Source: Jingyaoa shaoxingensis
GTDB taxonomy: Bacteria; Bacillota; Clostridia; Lachnospirales; Lachnospiraceae
Reading direction: 5' to 3'
Length of the DNA stretch: 64,000 nt
Assembly (NCBI RefSeq): GCF_014385005.1
Contig: NZ_JACRSZ010000010.1
Coordinates: forward strand, 62,001 to 126,000
The stretch's first letter is position 1; each line of letters begins with the position of its first letter. The notes beneath the pieces are model-generated. The model was not told where the DNA came from. It did no database searches and saw nothing but the letters and a program-made list of their open reading frames with translations. The position numbers were made by a program, and so were the translations under genes. Positions 8,853-18,394 of this stretch are shown here, in pieces.

Positions 8853-10504
8853 TTTCTAGCAAACCTCTCCATTAACTGTGTCATATATGGTTTCTGTAAT
8901 CTGGCTTCTTTCAGTATTGCATCCTGAGCGAATACTTCTTCCGAAGTTCCGTCTGCCAGGATCGTTCCATGTGCCATGACAATCACCCGTTCAAATCTCT
9001 CCGCTACAAAATCCATATCATGAAGAATCGCAATCACCAGTTTTCCATTTTCAGCCAGGCTGGCAATCATATCTCCGATTCTCTTTTTCCCCGGATAGTC
9101 CTGTGCGATCGTCGGCTCATCCAGAATCACCACATCGGTATCCATGGCCACTACCGATGCAATAGCTACCATTTTTCGCTCATACATCTCCAGATCATAA
9201 GGATTCTCTTTTTCTTTTCCGGACAGTCCCATCATCTCCAGAGCTTTCTCGGCCTTCTCTTTCGCCTCTTCCTGCGACATTCCAATATTCAGAGGGCCAA
9301 ACATGACTTCATCCAGCACATTGTATTTGAAGATCTGATCATCCGGATTCTGGAATACATATCCCACTTTTCCCGCCAGCATGGCTACTGTCTTTTTGGA
9401 AATATCCTCTCCGCCGAAATACACGGTTCCGGAAACCGGCTTCAGTAAGCCTTTTAACAGACGAACCAATGTGGTTTTTCCCGCACCGTTTTGTCCTATG
9501 ATGGCTGTCGTTCTCTGATCGAAAGACAGATTCAAATGATCCAACACCGGAACATGCTTCTGATAGGAAAAAGAAATATCTTCCATCCGAAACAATTCTT
9601 TTGAGCTTTGTGTTCGGACTGTCTGTTTCATTTCAGGTTTTAATTTCTGTGGCAGATTCTCCTTATCGCTTTGCTGCTCATATAATGCGATCATTGACTC
9701 AAGCGTAACCGGATGGGTACCATCCGGATTGGACAAGCCACATTGTTTGCTGATACGTACGAAGGCCGGCAGCTGAATCCCTATCTCGTTTAAGTCGTCC
9801 CTTGCAAAGATCTTTTCCGGTGTATCAAAATCCACTACTTTACCAGCCTGCATCAAAATCAATCTGTCACAGTATTTTGCCATCTTTTCCAGCTTTTGTT
9901 CCACCATAATGATCGTCTTTCCCGTCTTGGAAAGCTGATCTACCACACGAAATACCTCTTCTGTCCCTTCTGGATCCAACTGGGAAGTTGGTTCATCTAA
10001 GATCATGACTTCAGGCTGCATCACAAGAATACTGGCAATTGCCACTCTCTGCATCTGTCCTCCGGATAAATCAAAAGGATTGCGGTCACGATACTGCCAG
10101 ATATCCAACTGTTTTAACACTTTTTCGATACGACTCTTCATCTCTTCCCGTTCGATTCCCAGATTCTGAAGTCCAAATGCCACTTCGCCATAAACCGTAT
10201 CTCTTGCACCAGAGAGCTGGTTAAATGGATTCTGAAAGATCAGACCTACATCCTCACACAATTCCTGCACTGGTACCTGCTCTGCCAGACGTTCCTTTAC
10301 CCTTACAGCGCCGCCGTAAGCTCCATGGTAAAACTGTGGAACCAGCCCTACCATTGCCTGACACAGCGTACTTTTTCCTGCACCATTCTGTCCGATAATT
10401 CCGATAAATTCTCCTTTTTCAATGGAAAGACTGATCCCATCAAGTGCCAGATGGTCCGTGCCTGGATATTTATATTTCAGATTCTCAATCATTATCATCG
10501 ACAT
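8849..10504 (-). CDS. ECF transporter fused double ATPase (EcfA-EcfA')
   Basis: I chose the start at 10504, where the ATG overlaps the EcfT stop (TAATG) and GGAGGG lies 8 bases upstream. The 551-residue protein holds two ABC cassettes, each with a GQNGAGK[ST] Walker A (residues about 36 and 335). The first has a normal DLSGGQMQRV signature and ILDEPTSQLD Walker B. The second keeps VILDEP but its signature region reads DLEMYERKMVAI, without LSGGQ. The energised unit would work with the T and S subunits encoded just upstream. The odd second signature suggests asymmetric ATP sites. Confidence 0.93.
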   Translation of the reverse strand: MSMIMIENLKYKYPGTDHLALDGISLSIEKGEFIGIIGQNGAGKSTLCQAMVGLVPQFYHGAYGGAVRVKERLAEQVPVQELCEDVGLIFQNPFNQLSGARDTVYGEVAFGLQNLGIEREEMKSRIEKVLKQLDIWQYRDRNPFDLSGGQMQRVAIASILVMQPEVMILDEPTSQLDPEGTEEVFRVVDQLSKTGKTIIMVEQKLEKMAKYCDRLILMQAGKVVDFDTPEKIFARDDLNEIGIQLPAFVRISKQCGLSNPDGTHPVTLESMIALYEQQSDKENLPQKLKPEMKQTVRTQSSKELFRMEDISFSYQKHVPVLDHLNLSFDQRTTAIIGQNGAGKTTLVRLLKGLLKPVSGTVYFGGEDISKKTVAMLAGKVGYVFQNPDDQIFKYNVLDEVMFGPLNIGMSQEEAKEKAEKALEMMGLSGKEKENPYDLEMYERKMVAIASVVAMDTDVVILDEPTIAQDYPGKKRIGDMIASLAENGKLVIAILHDMDFVAERFERVIVMAHGTILADGTSEEVFAQDAILKEARLQKPYMTQLMERFARK

Positions 10505-11268
10505 TACAGTACCCTCCAGACAATGGTGATTATCATAAGTGCTACAAGAATGATCCGAGCCACCGGATCCCATTTGTATTTTGGTCGGTCATACAGCCAG
10601 GTCTTCTTCTGTTTTCTTCCAAATCCCCGCACATCCAATGCAATGGCACGTTCTCTGGTATTGATCAGAGAACTCATCACTACCGGAGAAATCAGTGGCA
10701 GAAATGCCTTCATTCTTACCAGAAGATTGCCGTCCGTCTCCATCCCACGGCTTCTCTGGGCATCCGTGATCGTATCTTTTGTTGCCATCATCTGTGGTAG
10801 AATCTGGAAAACAGAATTGATCACATAACCAAATTTGGGAGAAAATCCACTTTTTTCCAGTTCGTCCACCAGATCCTGTGGAGAAGTGGTCAGGACAAAC
10901 ACGCCGAAAGCCAAAAGCATATTCAGAATATTGCAGCCGATTCTGGTTGCAAAAAGCGTTCCTTCTTTGTAAAAAGTGATCCACCCGATGGAAAATAAGA
11001 CCGTTTCATTGTCATGATTAAAAAGTCCCTGAATCAAAAATATGACAACAATTAAGGTAAAAGAGAACCCTACCAACGGCAGTGCTCTCTTTATAATTTT
11101 TCCACTGAGCAGTAAGATCAAGCTGCTTACAATCATAACAGGGAAAAGCCAAAGCTTTCCCCCTGTCAATGGAATCATAATTGCTGTCAGAATATATAAT
11201 AACTTGGTATACGGGTGCAGCTTGTTCAGCCATGACCCTTTCTCTACATATAAACTGATACTCTTCAT
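10504..11268 (-). CDS. ECF transporter T subunit
   Basis: The 254-residue membrane protein has several hydrophobic helices and the coupling motif AIALDVRGFGRK near residues 213-224, typical of the EcfT/CbiQ family, which links the ATPases to the substrate-binding S subunit. Its start overlaps the S-component stop and its stop overlaps the ATPase start, so the three subunits are translationally coupled. Confidence 0.93.
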   Translation of the reverse strand: MKSISLYVEKGSWLNKLHPYTKLLYILTAIMIPLTGGKLWLFPVMIVSSLILLLSGKIIKRALPLVGFSFTLIVVIFLIQGLFNHDNETVLFSIGWITFYKEGTLFATRIGCNILNMLLAFGVFVLTTSPQDLVDELEKSGFSPKFGYVINSVFQILPQMMATKDTITDAQRSRGMETDGNLLVRMKAFLPLISPVVMSSLINTRERAIALDVRGFGRKQKKTWLYDRPKYKWDPVARIILVALMIITIVWRVL

Positions 11269-11870
11269 TAATCTAATCTCTCTGTCTCTGCATTTACATC
11301 ATATAACGCTGTTAGTTTCTTCGGCAGTCCCTTTACAATAAGGTATACAATAATAATGGTAATGATCTTATCCGGCACATCTACCACGATCTCATCTAAG
11401 AAAGATCCAAGTCCTACTGACATTCCAGATGCCTGTGTGGCTGCAAATAAAGCATCACCCCATACATTACCGGTTGTGCCACCCCAGAACAGAATGTTCA
11501 GTGGTGTGGAGATACATACAGCTGCCAGACCGCCGCCCAGTGCACATATAAAGGACTTCGGAAATGTCTTCATAAATCCCATTCTTGCAAGAATACCTAC
11601 CACCAGACCAATGCCTAAGCTGGTAATCGCATAAATCAATGTAATGTTATCACCTGTGGTCAGTCCATAGATCAGGTTATTGGCCGCTCCACAAATAGCT
11701 CCGATCACCGGTCCTCCAAGGCATGCTCCGATACAGGTTCCGATACTGTCCAGCCAGAGTGGAAGCTTTAAGAGGGATGCAAATAGTTTTCCCAGATAGT
11801 TAATTCCGATACATGCCGGAATTAAGACGATAGTAGCTGTCGTCAGTTTTGTTTTAAAAATCTTTCCCAT
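11268..11870 (-). CDS. ECF transporter S component (substrate unknown)
   Basis: The 200-residue protein has five or six hydrophobic segments and Gly-rich GPVIGAICGAANNLIYG. I chose the ATG at 11870 because AAAGGGAAAG precedes it; a GTG at 11909 lacks a ribosome site. S components bind the vitamin or other small molecule in the membrane. The partner genes (T, double A, NiaR-like regulator, PfkB kinase) make this a dedicated ECF system. A NAD precursor such as nicotinate or a nucleoside form is the best guess from context, but the sequence does not match an S family I can name. Confidence 0.85.
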   Translation of the reverse strand: MGKIFKTKLTTATIVLIPACIGINYLGKLFASLLKLPLWLDSIGTCIGACLGGPVIGAICGAANNLIYGLTTGDNITLIYAITSLGIGLVVGILARMGFMKTFPKSFICALGGGLAAVCISTPLNILFWGGTTGNVWGDALFAATQASGMSVGLGSFLDEIVVDVPDKIITIIIVYLIVKGLPKKLTALYDVNAETERLD

Positions 11871-11943
11871 TTTACTTTCCCTTTCCGTTTGTGCAATTTG
11901 CACTTTCACACGGTCTTTATTTATTTGGTATCTGTCATTTTAG

Positions 11944-11956
11944 TTGACAAGACACC
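11944..11956. promoter_or_regulatory. Candidate operator of the ECF/NiaR-like operon
   Basis: On the minus strand the segment reads GGTGTCTTGTCAA, an imperfect TGTC/GACA-type inverted repeat. It lies 74 bases before the ecfS start, the place expected for an autoregulatory NiaR-type site. Support rests on position and symmetry only. Confidence 0.35.
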
Positions 11957-12010
11957 AGACCTAACAGCTACTTTACACCTGATTGTAAGAAAAGTCAACT
12001 ATAACGCACA

Positions 12011-12034
12011 AAAATCATGCATCAGCATGATTTT
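12011..12034 (-). terminator. Terminator overlapping the BceB-like stop codon
   Basis: A 10-bp perfect stem (12011-12020 with 12025-12034) has its loop over the stop codon of the permease gene. The right-hand arm ends in T4 on the minus strand. Confidence 0.65.
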
Positions 12035-14028
12035 GTGTGAATGATTTTATAATATGTCCTTGAAGTAATGTGATACACCAGGATATATACCAGTAAAAAT
12101 ATTATGCTCACCGCTGCAATCGCCATTCCAAAAGTCTTTGCATCTACCACAAGCACCATCCGTAAAAACAGACGAATCACATTACTGGCTACCATCATAT
12201 GAAGCATTGCTGCTCCAACCGGCAGAAAAAACAGCAGTTTTACCTGGGTCTGAATGGACTTTCTGGCTTCCTTTTCTGTCAGTCCCACATTGGATAAGAT
12301 CTGGAAACGCCTCTGATCCTCATATCCTTCCGACATTTGCTTGTAATAAATGATCAGCACCGTGGCCATCAGGAACAGCATGGCCAGGAAAATTCCCACA
12401 AAGAAAGCTCCTCCATAAATATTATAGAAAAAGTGTCTTTCTTCTGCCTTAAAATGGATTTCCACATCTGTAAGTACTGCATTGACATTTTGTGTGAATA
12501 ACTCCTGCTGCTCCTTACTTAAAGCTCCATTTGTCTGGTATCCAATATATACATTATAATCTTCATCCTCCTGCTGTCCGACCTGTTCCAGGAAACCGTT
12601 GATCTGTGCTTCACTGGCAAATACCAAAATTTCTGATTCAAACAGCGACATGGTGGAGTCTAGCACATAGGATGTGACCCGGTAGTCCACATTGCCTGCC
12701 ACCGCATACTTTTTTCCAAGGAAATCCAGCACTTCTCCGCTTTTCCATTCTTTATCTGAATTATAAATCAACACCTGATCTTCTGACAGTTTCTCATTGG
12801 TTCCCACATATTTATTGTAATCATCCATAGAAAGCAGATAGGTATCAATGCAGGATCCCATATCGGTATACATCATATCCGGATCCGCATATGTCTGCTT
12901 TTGTCCATCCTTTCGCAGCATGATTGTCTTGTACTGTCGGTATACTTCTTCTGATGTCTGAATTCCAGATTCCTTCAGTGCACTTCTGATCTGTGTAATC
13001 TCCCGCTGTCCCTGTTCTACTCCTGTCACTTTCGATTCTATTTTCACATCAGTTGGATACAGTCTGTTGATATTTTTTTCTCCCAACATCATCAAAGAGC
13101 ATCCACAAGTCAGCAGCAAAATCACGCCAGTAGATAAGATACAGATGGATGCCAGTCCTGCTGCATTATGCTTCATTCGGAACATCAGATTAGACACACT
13201 GATAAAATTTTTCGTTTTATAATAAAACTTCGGATTCTTTTTCAGTCGTTTCAGTATAAAAATACTCCCTGCGGTAAACAGACAATAGGTAGCAAGTACC
13301 ACCAGTAAGATACTGATAAACAGTGAGCTTATAGCCTCACTGGCCGTTTTGGCCGTAAGTGCCAGATAATATCCTGCTGCCAGTGTCACCACGCCAAGTA
13401 AAAAAATCCCTATCTTTACCTTCGGTTCTTTTTCTCCTGTATGATTGCTCTGCAATAAGGTGATCGGATTTCCCACACGAATGGATCTTACATTGTGCAG
13501 CAGACAACATGCAAAAATGATACCAAACAACATCATGGTATTTCCAAATGCTTTTGTGGAAAAAAACAGTCCTTCTACCGGTCTCTGCCCTATAATTTTA
13601 TACAGCATTAACAGCATCAGTTTGTTCAAAAAGGTGCCTGTCATCATTCCCACTGCCATAGAGATCAGCGCATATAGGATCGTTTCTGCTGTCATAATAT
13701 AAGTAATATTCTTTTTGGACATCCCAAGGACACCGTAAAGTCCCATTTCTTTTTTCCGTCCTTTAATCAGAAACTGGTTCGCATAAAATAAAAACAGCAC
13801 GGAAAATACTGCAGTGATCTGACTGCTTATATCCAAAATAATGGCAATTGTCTGCGCCCCATAAAAGGCTTCTACCCCTTTGTAGTAAATATAAGGGCAA
13901 TAGGCCAGAGACTGTAAAATGTAAAAAATCATAACGGTAAATGTTCCTGCCATCAGAAAGGGAATCAGGGTTTTTCTATTTTTTTGCATACCACGAAATA
14001 CGAGTTTATTTAAAAGCTTATGATTCAC
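12022..14028 (-). CDS. BceB-like ABC transporter permease (FtsX family)
   Basis: The 668-residue protein has about ten membrane helices: an N-terminal group, a large extracellular part around residues 315-520, and a C-terminal group of three. This is the BceB/VraG layout for bacitracin and lantibiotic detoxification. It overlaps the ATPase gene by 11 bases and lies downstream of a matching two-component pair. In known systems the permease also serves as the sensor for the histidine kinase. The ligand cannot be deduced here. Confidence 0.9.
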   Translation of the reverse strand: MNHKLLNKLVFRGMQKNRKTLIPFLMAGTFTVMIFYILQSLAYCPYIYYKGVEAFYGAQTIAIILDISSQITAVFSVLFLFYANQFLIKGRKKEMGLYGVLGMSKKNITYIMTAETILYALISMAVGMMTGTFLNKLMLLMLYKIIGQRPVEGLFFSTKAFGNTMMLFGIIFACCLLHNVRSIRVGNPITLLQSNHTGEKEPKVKIGIFLLGVVTLAAGYYLALTAKTASEAISSLFISILLVVLATYCLFTAGSIFILKRLKKNPKFYYKTKNFISVSNLMFRMKHNAAGLASICILSTGVILLLTCGCSLMMLGEKNINRLYPTDVKIESKVTGVEQGQREITQIRSALKESGIQTSEEVYRQYKTIMLRKDGQKQTYADPDMMYTDMGSCIDTYLLSMDDYNKYVGTNEKLSEDQVLIYNSDKEWKSGEVLDFLGKKYAVAGNVDYRVTSYVLDSTMSLFESEILVFASEAQINGFLEQVGQQEDEDYNVYIGYQTNGALSKEQQELFTQNVNAVLTDVEIHFKAEERHFFYNIYGGAFFVGIFLAMLFLMATVLIIYYKQMSEGYEDQRRFQILSNVGLTEKEARKSIQTQVKLLFFLPVGAAMLHMMVASNVIRLFLRMVLVVDAKTFGMAIAAVSIIFLLVYILVYHITSRTYYKIIHTKSC

Positions 14029-14788
14029 TGTCCTCTCCCCCTCTCATCAATACCGTTACCGCATCAAAGATCTTATCCAGCATTTCATTTCTGGTCATAT
14101 CACCACGATAGATCTGATGGAACACTTCCCCGTCTTTGATGAACATCACACGACTGGCATAACTGGCAGCCACATTACTATGTGTCACCATAAGGATCGT
14201 CTGCCCAGATCGGTTGATCTCACAAAGTTGCTGTAACAGATTCGTTGTTGAACGGGAATCCAGTGCCCCGGTCGGCTCGTCAGCCAGCAAAATACTCGGT
14301 CTGGTGATCAATGCTCTGGCTACCGCCGTTCTCTGCTTCTGTCCGCCAGATACTTCATAAGGATATTTCTTCAGTAACTGATCAATACCAAGGCTCCTGG
14401 CCATCGGTACAACTTTTTGATCCATCGTTTTATGATTCTCTCCTGCCAGTACCAGAGGAAGTCTGATATTATCCTCGATGGTAAAATTATCCAGAAGATT
14501 AAAATCCTGAAAGATAAATCCTAGATTCGTTCTCCGAAAAATCGCCCGTTCATCATCCTTTAACGTGCTATAATCCTTGCCACCCACCAGAACCTTTCCA
14601 ACCGTTGGGGTATCCAGACTGGCCAGGATATTCAGCAATGTTGTCTTTCCACTTCCAGATTCTCCCATGATCGCCACAAACTCTCCCTTTTCCACACTGA
14701 AATGAACATCGCGTAATGCAGTGATCTCCTCACCACCCATACGTGTTTTATACACTTTTTTGATATGATTTACTTCTAAGACTGCCAT
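14018..14788 (-). CDS. BceA-like ABC transporter ATPase
   Basis: The 256-residue ATPase has Walker A GESGSGKTTLLNIL (about 41-54), signature VSGGQKQRTAVARAL (about 146-160) and Walker B ILLADEPTGALD. It belongs to the MacB/LolD/BceA subfamily that pairs with FtsX-type permeases. It overlaps the permease start and follows the kinase gene after a hairpin. The short 90-base gap from the kinase implies that its promoter, if separate, overlaps the terminator or kinase end. Confidence 0.93.
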   Translation of the reverse strand: MAVLEVNHIKKVYKTRMGGEEITALRDVHFSVEKGEFVAIMGESGSGKTTLLNILASLDTPTVGKVLVGGKDYSTLKDDERAIFRRTNLGFIFQDFNLLDNFTIEDNIRLPLVLAGENHKTMDQKVVPMARSLGIDQLLKKYPYEVSGGQKQRTAVARALITRPSILLADEPTGALDSRSTTNLLQQLCEINRSGQTILMVTHSNVAASYASRVMFIKDGEVFHQIYRGDMTRNEMLDKIFDAVTVLMRGGEDSES

Positions 14789-14827
14789 CTCGCATCTCCT
14801 TTATCTCTCTTTTTTATCATCATAACA

Positions 14828-14872
14828 AAAAAGGAAATGTGCTGCCCTTTTTCTGGCTTACATTTCCTCATG
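14828..14872 (-). terminator. Terminator or attenuator between the BceS-like and BceA-like genes
   Basis: AGGAAATGT pairs with ACATTTCCT around a 26-base loop, followed by T6 on the minus strand. It starts 7 bases after the kinase stop. It may separate the regulator pair from the transporter pair. Confidence 0.6.
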
Positions 14873-14878
14873 GTAATC

Positions 14879-15820
14879 TTACATTTCTGTAAGGTCTTTC
14901 CATTTTACATTCTCCTGTGGCATTGTGATACACATATCGGTTCCTTTTCCTTCTGTGGAAAATACTTCGATCCTATGTCCCAGTTTCTCACAGATTCCTT
15001 TGCAAAGATACAGCCCCAGACCACTGGCCTTTTTATCCATCCGTCCGTTGTATCCGGTAAAACCCTTTTCAAAGATTCTCGGCAGGTCTTCACTCCTGAT
15101 TCCGATTCCGGTATCACGAATGGTAAGGCGTATTCCTTCATCGCCCTTTTCTGCAAAAATTGTGACGCTTCCCTGTCTGGTATATTTTAGTGCATTGGAT
15201 AATATCTGTTCCAGTACAAAACAGAACCATTTTTCATCCGTAAGCACACGATAGTCCAGATCCCCCAGCTTTATGGCAATATGATTATGAATAAACACAA
15301 ACGCATATTTTTTTACCGTCTGGCGTACCAGTGCTTCCAACGAATTCCGTTCCAGTACCAAATCGTTACTCATCTCTTCAAAACGCAGATAGTTCAGTGC
15401 CATTTCCACATAATTTTCGATCTTAAATAACTCCTGACGACAGTCAGCGGTATCTGTTTCTTCTGACTGCAATAACAGATGCATCGCTGCAATAGGCGTC
15501 TTGATCTGATGCGCCCACAGTGCAAAGAAGTCCTGTTTTTCCCGTAAATTTTCCCATTTTTGATTTTCCTCCCGATGATTTCTCTGTAGATTTCTTATCT
15601 CTTCCTGATATTCCTCGTTTTTCTTTTTGAAAAAACGGTATTGTATACAGAGAACCATCAGCCATACTGCTATATTCAATGCAATCAGATATATCATATA
15701 CTCTGTCGGTATGTTATACAGGGCAGACACTCCGAACGTAGTAAGTACTATGACCGGTTCCATACAAAATAAACCTGCATATTCTGTCACAAACCGCTTT
15801 CTGCCATTTTTCACTTTCAT
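14879..15820 (-). CDS. BceS-like intramembrane-sensing histidine kinase
   Basis: The 313-residue kinase has two close membrane helices (about 18-36 and 42-62) with almost no external loop, typical of kinases that sense through a BceAB-type transporter. The phospho-acceptor is His104 in ALWAHQIKTPIAAMH. The ATP-binding core follows, with DTGIGIRSEDLPRIFEKGF and GLGLYLCKG. Its start overlaps the response-regulator stop by 4 bases. It probably activates the downstream bceA-bceB pair when a peptide antibiotic is present. Confidence 0.92.
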   Translation of the reverse strand: MKVKNGRKRFVTEYAGLFCMEPVIVLTTFGVSALYNIPTEYMIYLIALNIAVWLMVLCIQYRFFKKKNEEYQEEIRNLQRNHREENQKWENLREKQDFFALWAHQIKTPIAAMHLLLQSEETDTADCRQELFKIENYVEMALNYLRFEEMSNDLVLERNSLEALVRQTVKKYAFVFIHNHIAIKLGDLDYRVLTDEKWFCFVLEQILSNALKYTRQGSVTIFAEKGDEGIRLTIRDTGIGIRSEDLPRIFEKGFTGYNGRMDKKASGLGLYLCKGICEKLGHRIEVFSTEGKGTDMCITMPQENVKWKDLTEM

Positions 15821-16497
15821 TCTTCTTTTCCCACCATATATCCGATTCCTCTTTTTGTTCCTATAAAATCTCTCACACCGGCCATTTCCAGCTTCTTGCG
15901 GATTCTGGTCACATTTACCGTCAATGTATTATCATCCACGAATTCATCATTTCCCCACAGACGCTCCATGATGGTTTCCCTGCTGACTACTTTTCCCTGT
16001 TTCTCCATCAGCGTCTTTAGTATCAGAAATTCATTCTTCGTCAGTTCCACTCTTTTTCCACTGACAGATCCGCTGGTGTCATCCAGATTCAGACATACTT
16101 CCCCACATTCCAGAGTATGGGATGTCAGGTCTGCTCCATAACTTCTGCGCAGCACCGCCTGCAGCTTTGCCGTAAGTACCTGCAGATCAAAGGGCTTTGA
16201 AATGAAATCATCCCCGCCCATGTTCATTGCCATCACAATATTCATATTATCATCCACCGAGGACAGGAACACAATCGGCACCCTGGAATTTTTTCGGATC
16301 TGGGAACACCAATAAAAGCCATTATAATAAGGCAGCTTGATATCCATAATGATAATATCCGGCTGAAAATCGGTTGCTTCCTCATCAATCTTTTCAAAGT
16401 CTTTGGCACACCTGACCTGCATCTGCCAGGTCATGAGATGGTCTGCCACTGACTTTGCAATCACCGGATCATCTTCTACGATCAATACTTTATTCAA
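15817..16497 (-). CDS. BceR-like response regulator (OmpR family)
   Basis: The 226-residue protein has a receiver domain with acidic Asp9-Asp10 and phospho-acceptor Asp52 in IIIMDIKLP, plus a C-terminal winged helix (LTKNEFLILKTL). The start codon is TTG at 16497, with GGAGGG about 10 bases upstream; the ATG inside that site is out of frame. It pairs with the overlapping kinase gene. Confidence 0.92.
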   Translation of the reverse strand: MNKVLIVEDDPVIAKSVADHLMTWQMQVRCAKDFEKIDEEATDFQPDIIIMDIKLPYYNGFYWCSQIRKNSRVPIVFLSSVDDNMNIVMAMNMGGDDFISKPFDLQVLTAKLQAVLRRSYGADLTSHTLECGEVCLNLDDTSGSVSGKRVELTKNEFLILKTLMEKQGKVVSRETIMERLWGNDEFVDDNTLTVNVTRIRKKLEMAGVRDFIGTKRGIGYMVGKEE

Positions 16498-16538
16498 CTT
16501 TTCATCCCTCCCTGCTTATCTTTTTCTTAAATCCGCAA

Positions 16539-16567
16539 TTTACATCTAGCATAACACTTGCTATACT
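16539..16567 (+). promoter_or_regulatory. Sigma-A promoter of the first MATE gene
   Basis: TTTACA (16539-16544), a 17-base spacer and TATACT (16562-16567) lie 33 bases before the chosen start at 16601. Confidence 0.7.
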
Positions 16568-16600
16568 AACAGCGCAAGAAAAGAAAAAGGAATGATTTAT

Positions 16601-17962
16601 ATGAAACGAATTGATTTTGAAAATGGAACCATAACTGGAAATATTTTGGGGGCTGGTCTTCCCATGCTGGTGGCCCAGCTTTTAAATCTCTTGTATAACG
16701 TGGTGGATCGTATCTACATTGCACGTATTCCCGGAGAGGGAACGGCTGCCCTTGGCGCTGTCGGTCTGTGTTTTCCACTGATTGTCATTATCACCGCCTT
16801 TGCCAACCTGTTCGGCAGCGGCGGTGCTCCGTTGTTTTCTATTTACAGAGGAAAAAAGAAAGAACCGGAAGCAGTCTGCATTATGAATACTTCCTTCACC
16901 ATGTTGTCTGCCAGTGCTCTGATCCTGCTGGTGATTGGTCTGTGTTTTGCCCGCCCGCTTTTAATCCTGTTCGGTGCATCTTCAGAAGCCCTGACTTATG
17001 CTCTGCCGTATCTGATGGTTTACCTGATCGGCACACTTCCATCCATGTTATCCGTAGGTATGAATCCTTTTATTAATGCACAGGGCTATTCTGTCATCGG
17101 TATGATCTCCGTAGCCATCGGTGCAGTAGCTAATATGCTTCTGGATCCGCTGTTTATTTTCGTTCTGGGATTTGGCATTCGCGGTGCTGCCATTGCAACT
17201 GTGATCTCGCAGGTTCTGTCCGCGGTTTTTGTCCTCTATTTCCTTACCCGAAAATCAGAACTAAAGGTAAGACTGCTTCATAAAAGTGAAGTTCCGAAAT
17301 GTCTGGGCTATGCAAAAAATATCACCAGCCTGGGAACTGCCGGATTTATCATGCAGATTACCAACAGCCTGGTAACGATCTGCTGTAATAACGTGCTTTC
17401 CGTTACCGGTGGTGATATCTACATTTCTGTCATGACAATTGTATCCAGTGTACGCCAGCTGGTCGAGACACCAATCTATGCTATGAATGAAGGAACTTCA
17501 CCTATCTTAAGCTACAATTACGGTGCTGTCCGTCCAGCACGGGTGCGGAAGGCCATCCTGGTTTTGGGCATGATGATTCTCGCTTATACAGCTGTGATGT
17601 GGAGTCTGATCATCCTGGTTCCGGGTACTCTGATTCGCGTCTTTACTTCAGATACTTCTCTGGTTCAGGACACTATTCCGGCATTGAATCAGTATTTTGC
17701 AGCCTTTATTTTCATGGATCTGCAGTATATCGGCCAGACTGTATTCAAATCTCTGAACAAAAAGAAGCAGGCGATCTTCTTCTCCCTGCTTCGTAAAGTC
17801 TTTATTGTGGTACCGCTCACCTATCTGATGCCATATGCACTGCACATGGGAACCAGAGGTGTATTCCTGGCCGAACCGGTGTCTAATATCATCGGTGGAA
17901 GCCTCTGCTTTATCACAATGCTGTGCATTGTACTTCCGGAACTGAAACGTATGGAGAAGTAA
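16601..17962 (+). CDS. MATE-family multidrug/cation antiporter
   Basis: The 453-residue protein has 12 hydrophobic helices in two halves of the NorM/DinF type (GAGLPMLVAQLLNLLYNVVDRIYI at the N-terminus is part of helix 1). I took the ATG at 16601 because AAAAAGG ends at 16590; the ATG at 16592 would be too close to that site. Such proteins export drugs or metabolites in exchange for Na+ or H+. It is divergent from the BceRS-like genes, with its own promoter. The substrate is unknown. Confidence 0.9.
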   Translation: MKRIDFENGTITGNILGAGLPMLVAQLLNLLYNVVDRIYIARIPGEGTAALGAVGLCFPLIVIITAFANLFGSGGAPLFSIYRGKKKEPEAVCIMNTSFTMLSASALILLVIGLCFARPLLILFGASSEALTYALPYLMVYLIGTLPSMLSVGMNPFINAQGYSVIGMISVAIGAVANMLLDPLFIFVLGFGIRGAAIATVISQVLSAVFVLYFLTRKSELKVRLLHKSEVPKCLGYAKNITSLGTAGFIMQITNSLVTICCNNVLSVTGGDIYISVMTIVSSVRQLVETPIYAMNEGTSPILSYNYGAVRPARVRKAILVLGMMILAYTAVMWSLIILVPGTLIRVFTSDTSLVQDTIPALNQYFAAFIFMDLQYIGQTVFKSLNKKKQAIFFSLLRKVFIVVPLTYLMPYALHMGTRGVFLAEPVSNIIGGSLCFITMLCIVLPELKRMEK

Positions 17963-17975
17963 TCTTCTCCATACG
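17948..17975. repeat. Perfect 12-bp inverted repeat over the MATE stop codon
   Basis: CGTATGGAGAAG (17948-17959) pairs with 17964-17975 around TAAT, which contains the stop codon. There is no T-run, so it is an mRNA-end hairpin or a weak terminator. Confidence 0.55.
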
Positions 17976-18011
17976 GCCAGCCCAGTACACAATTCCCAGT
18001 TTTCCATTATC

Positions 18012-18326
18012 TTAAGATGTTTCTCTCTTCAATTCTATCAGTTCATGACCTATTCCTTCCCTCTGAAAACATGGTTCTATATACAACTTATAGATTTCTG
18101 TTTCCTTCATTTGCAGGAATCCTCTGATTAGTCCGTCATCATATACATAAAGGTTCTGGTATACTTCTTTCCTTTTCAGATACTGCTCTATGAACGATAC
18201 TACCTGCAATTCTCCGAAGGAATAGGATTCATCTTTGAATATTGGCAGATAATTGATTCTGTTATTGAATACAAAAATTTCAGCAATTCTTGATAAATCT
18301 TTAGTCTGTGCACTACTGATAAAATA
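18012..18326 (-). pseudogene. GNAT acetyltransferase remnant
   Basis: An open stretch of about 104 residues contains DLSRIAEIFVFNNRINYLPIF, then YVYDDGLIRGFLQM and LYIEPCFQREGIGHELIE, the acetyl-CoA-binding part of small GNAT enzymes. There is no suitable start codon before a TGA at 18327-18329. The C-terminus ends soon after the CoA loop in KRETS, lacking the last strand and helix. The gene thus appears broken at both ends. Confidence 0.6.
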
Positions 18327-18394
18327 TCAGCATTATTGCTGACAAGAACCACCTAGGCTCGAAATAGCCTTTACAGCCACTTTCGAATATAAAA

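Noticed and set aside
11268..11909. Longer S-component start at GTG 11909
   Set aside because: There is no ribosome site before it, while ATG 11870 has AAAGGGAAAG at suitable spacing and starts just before the first membrane helix.
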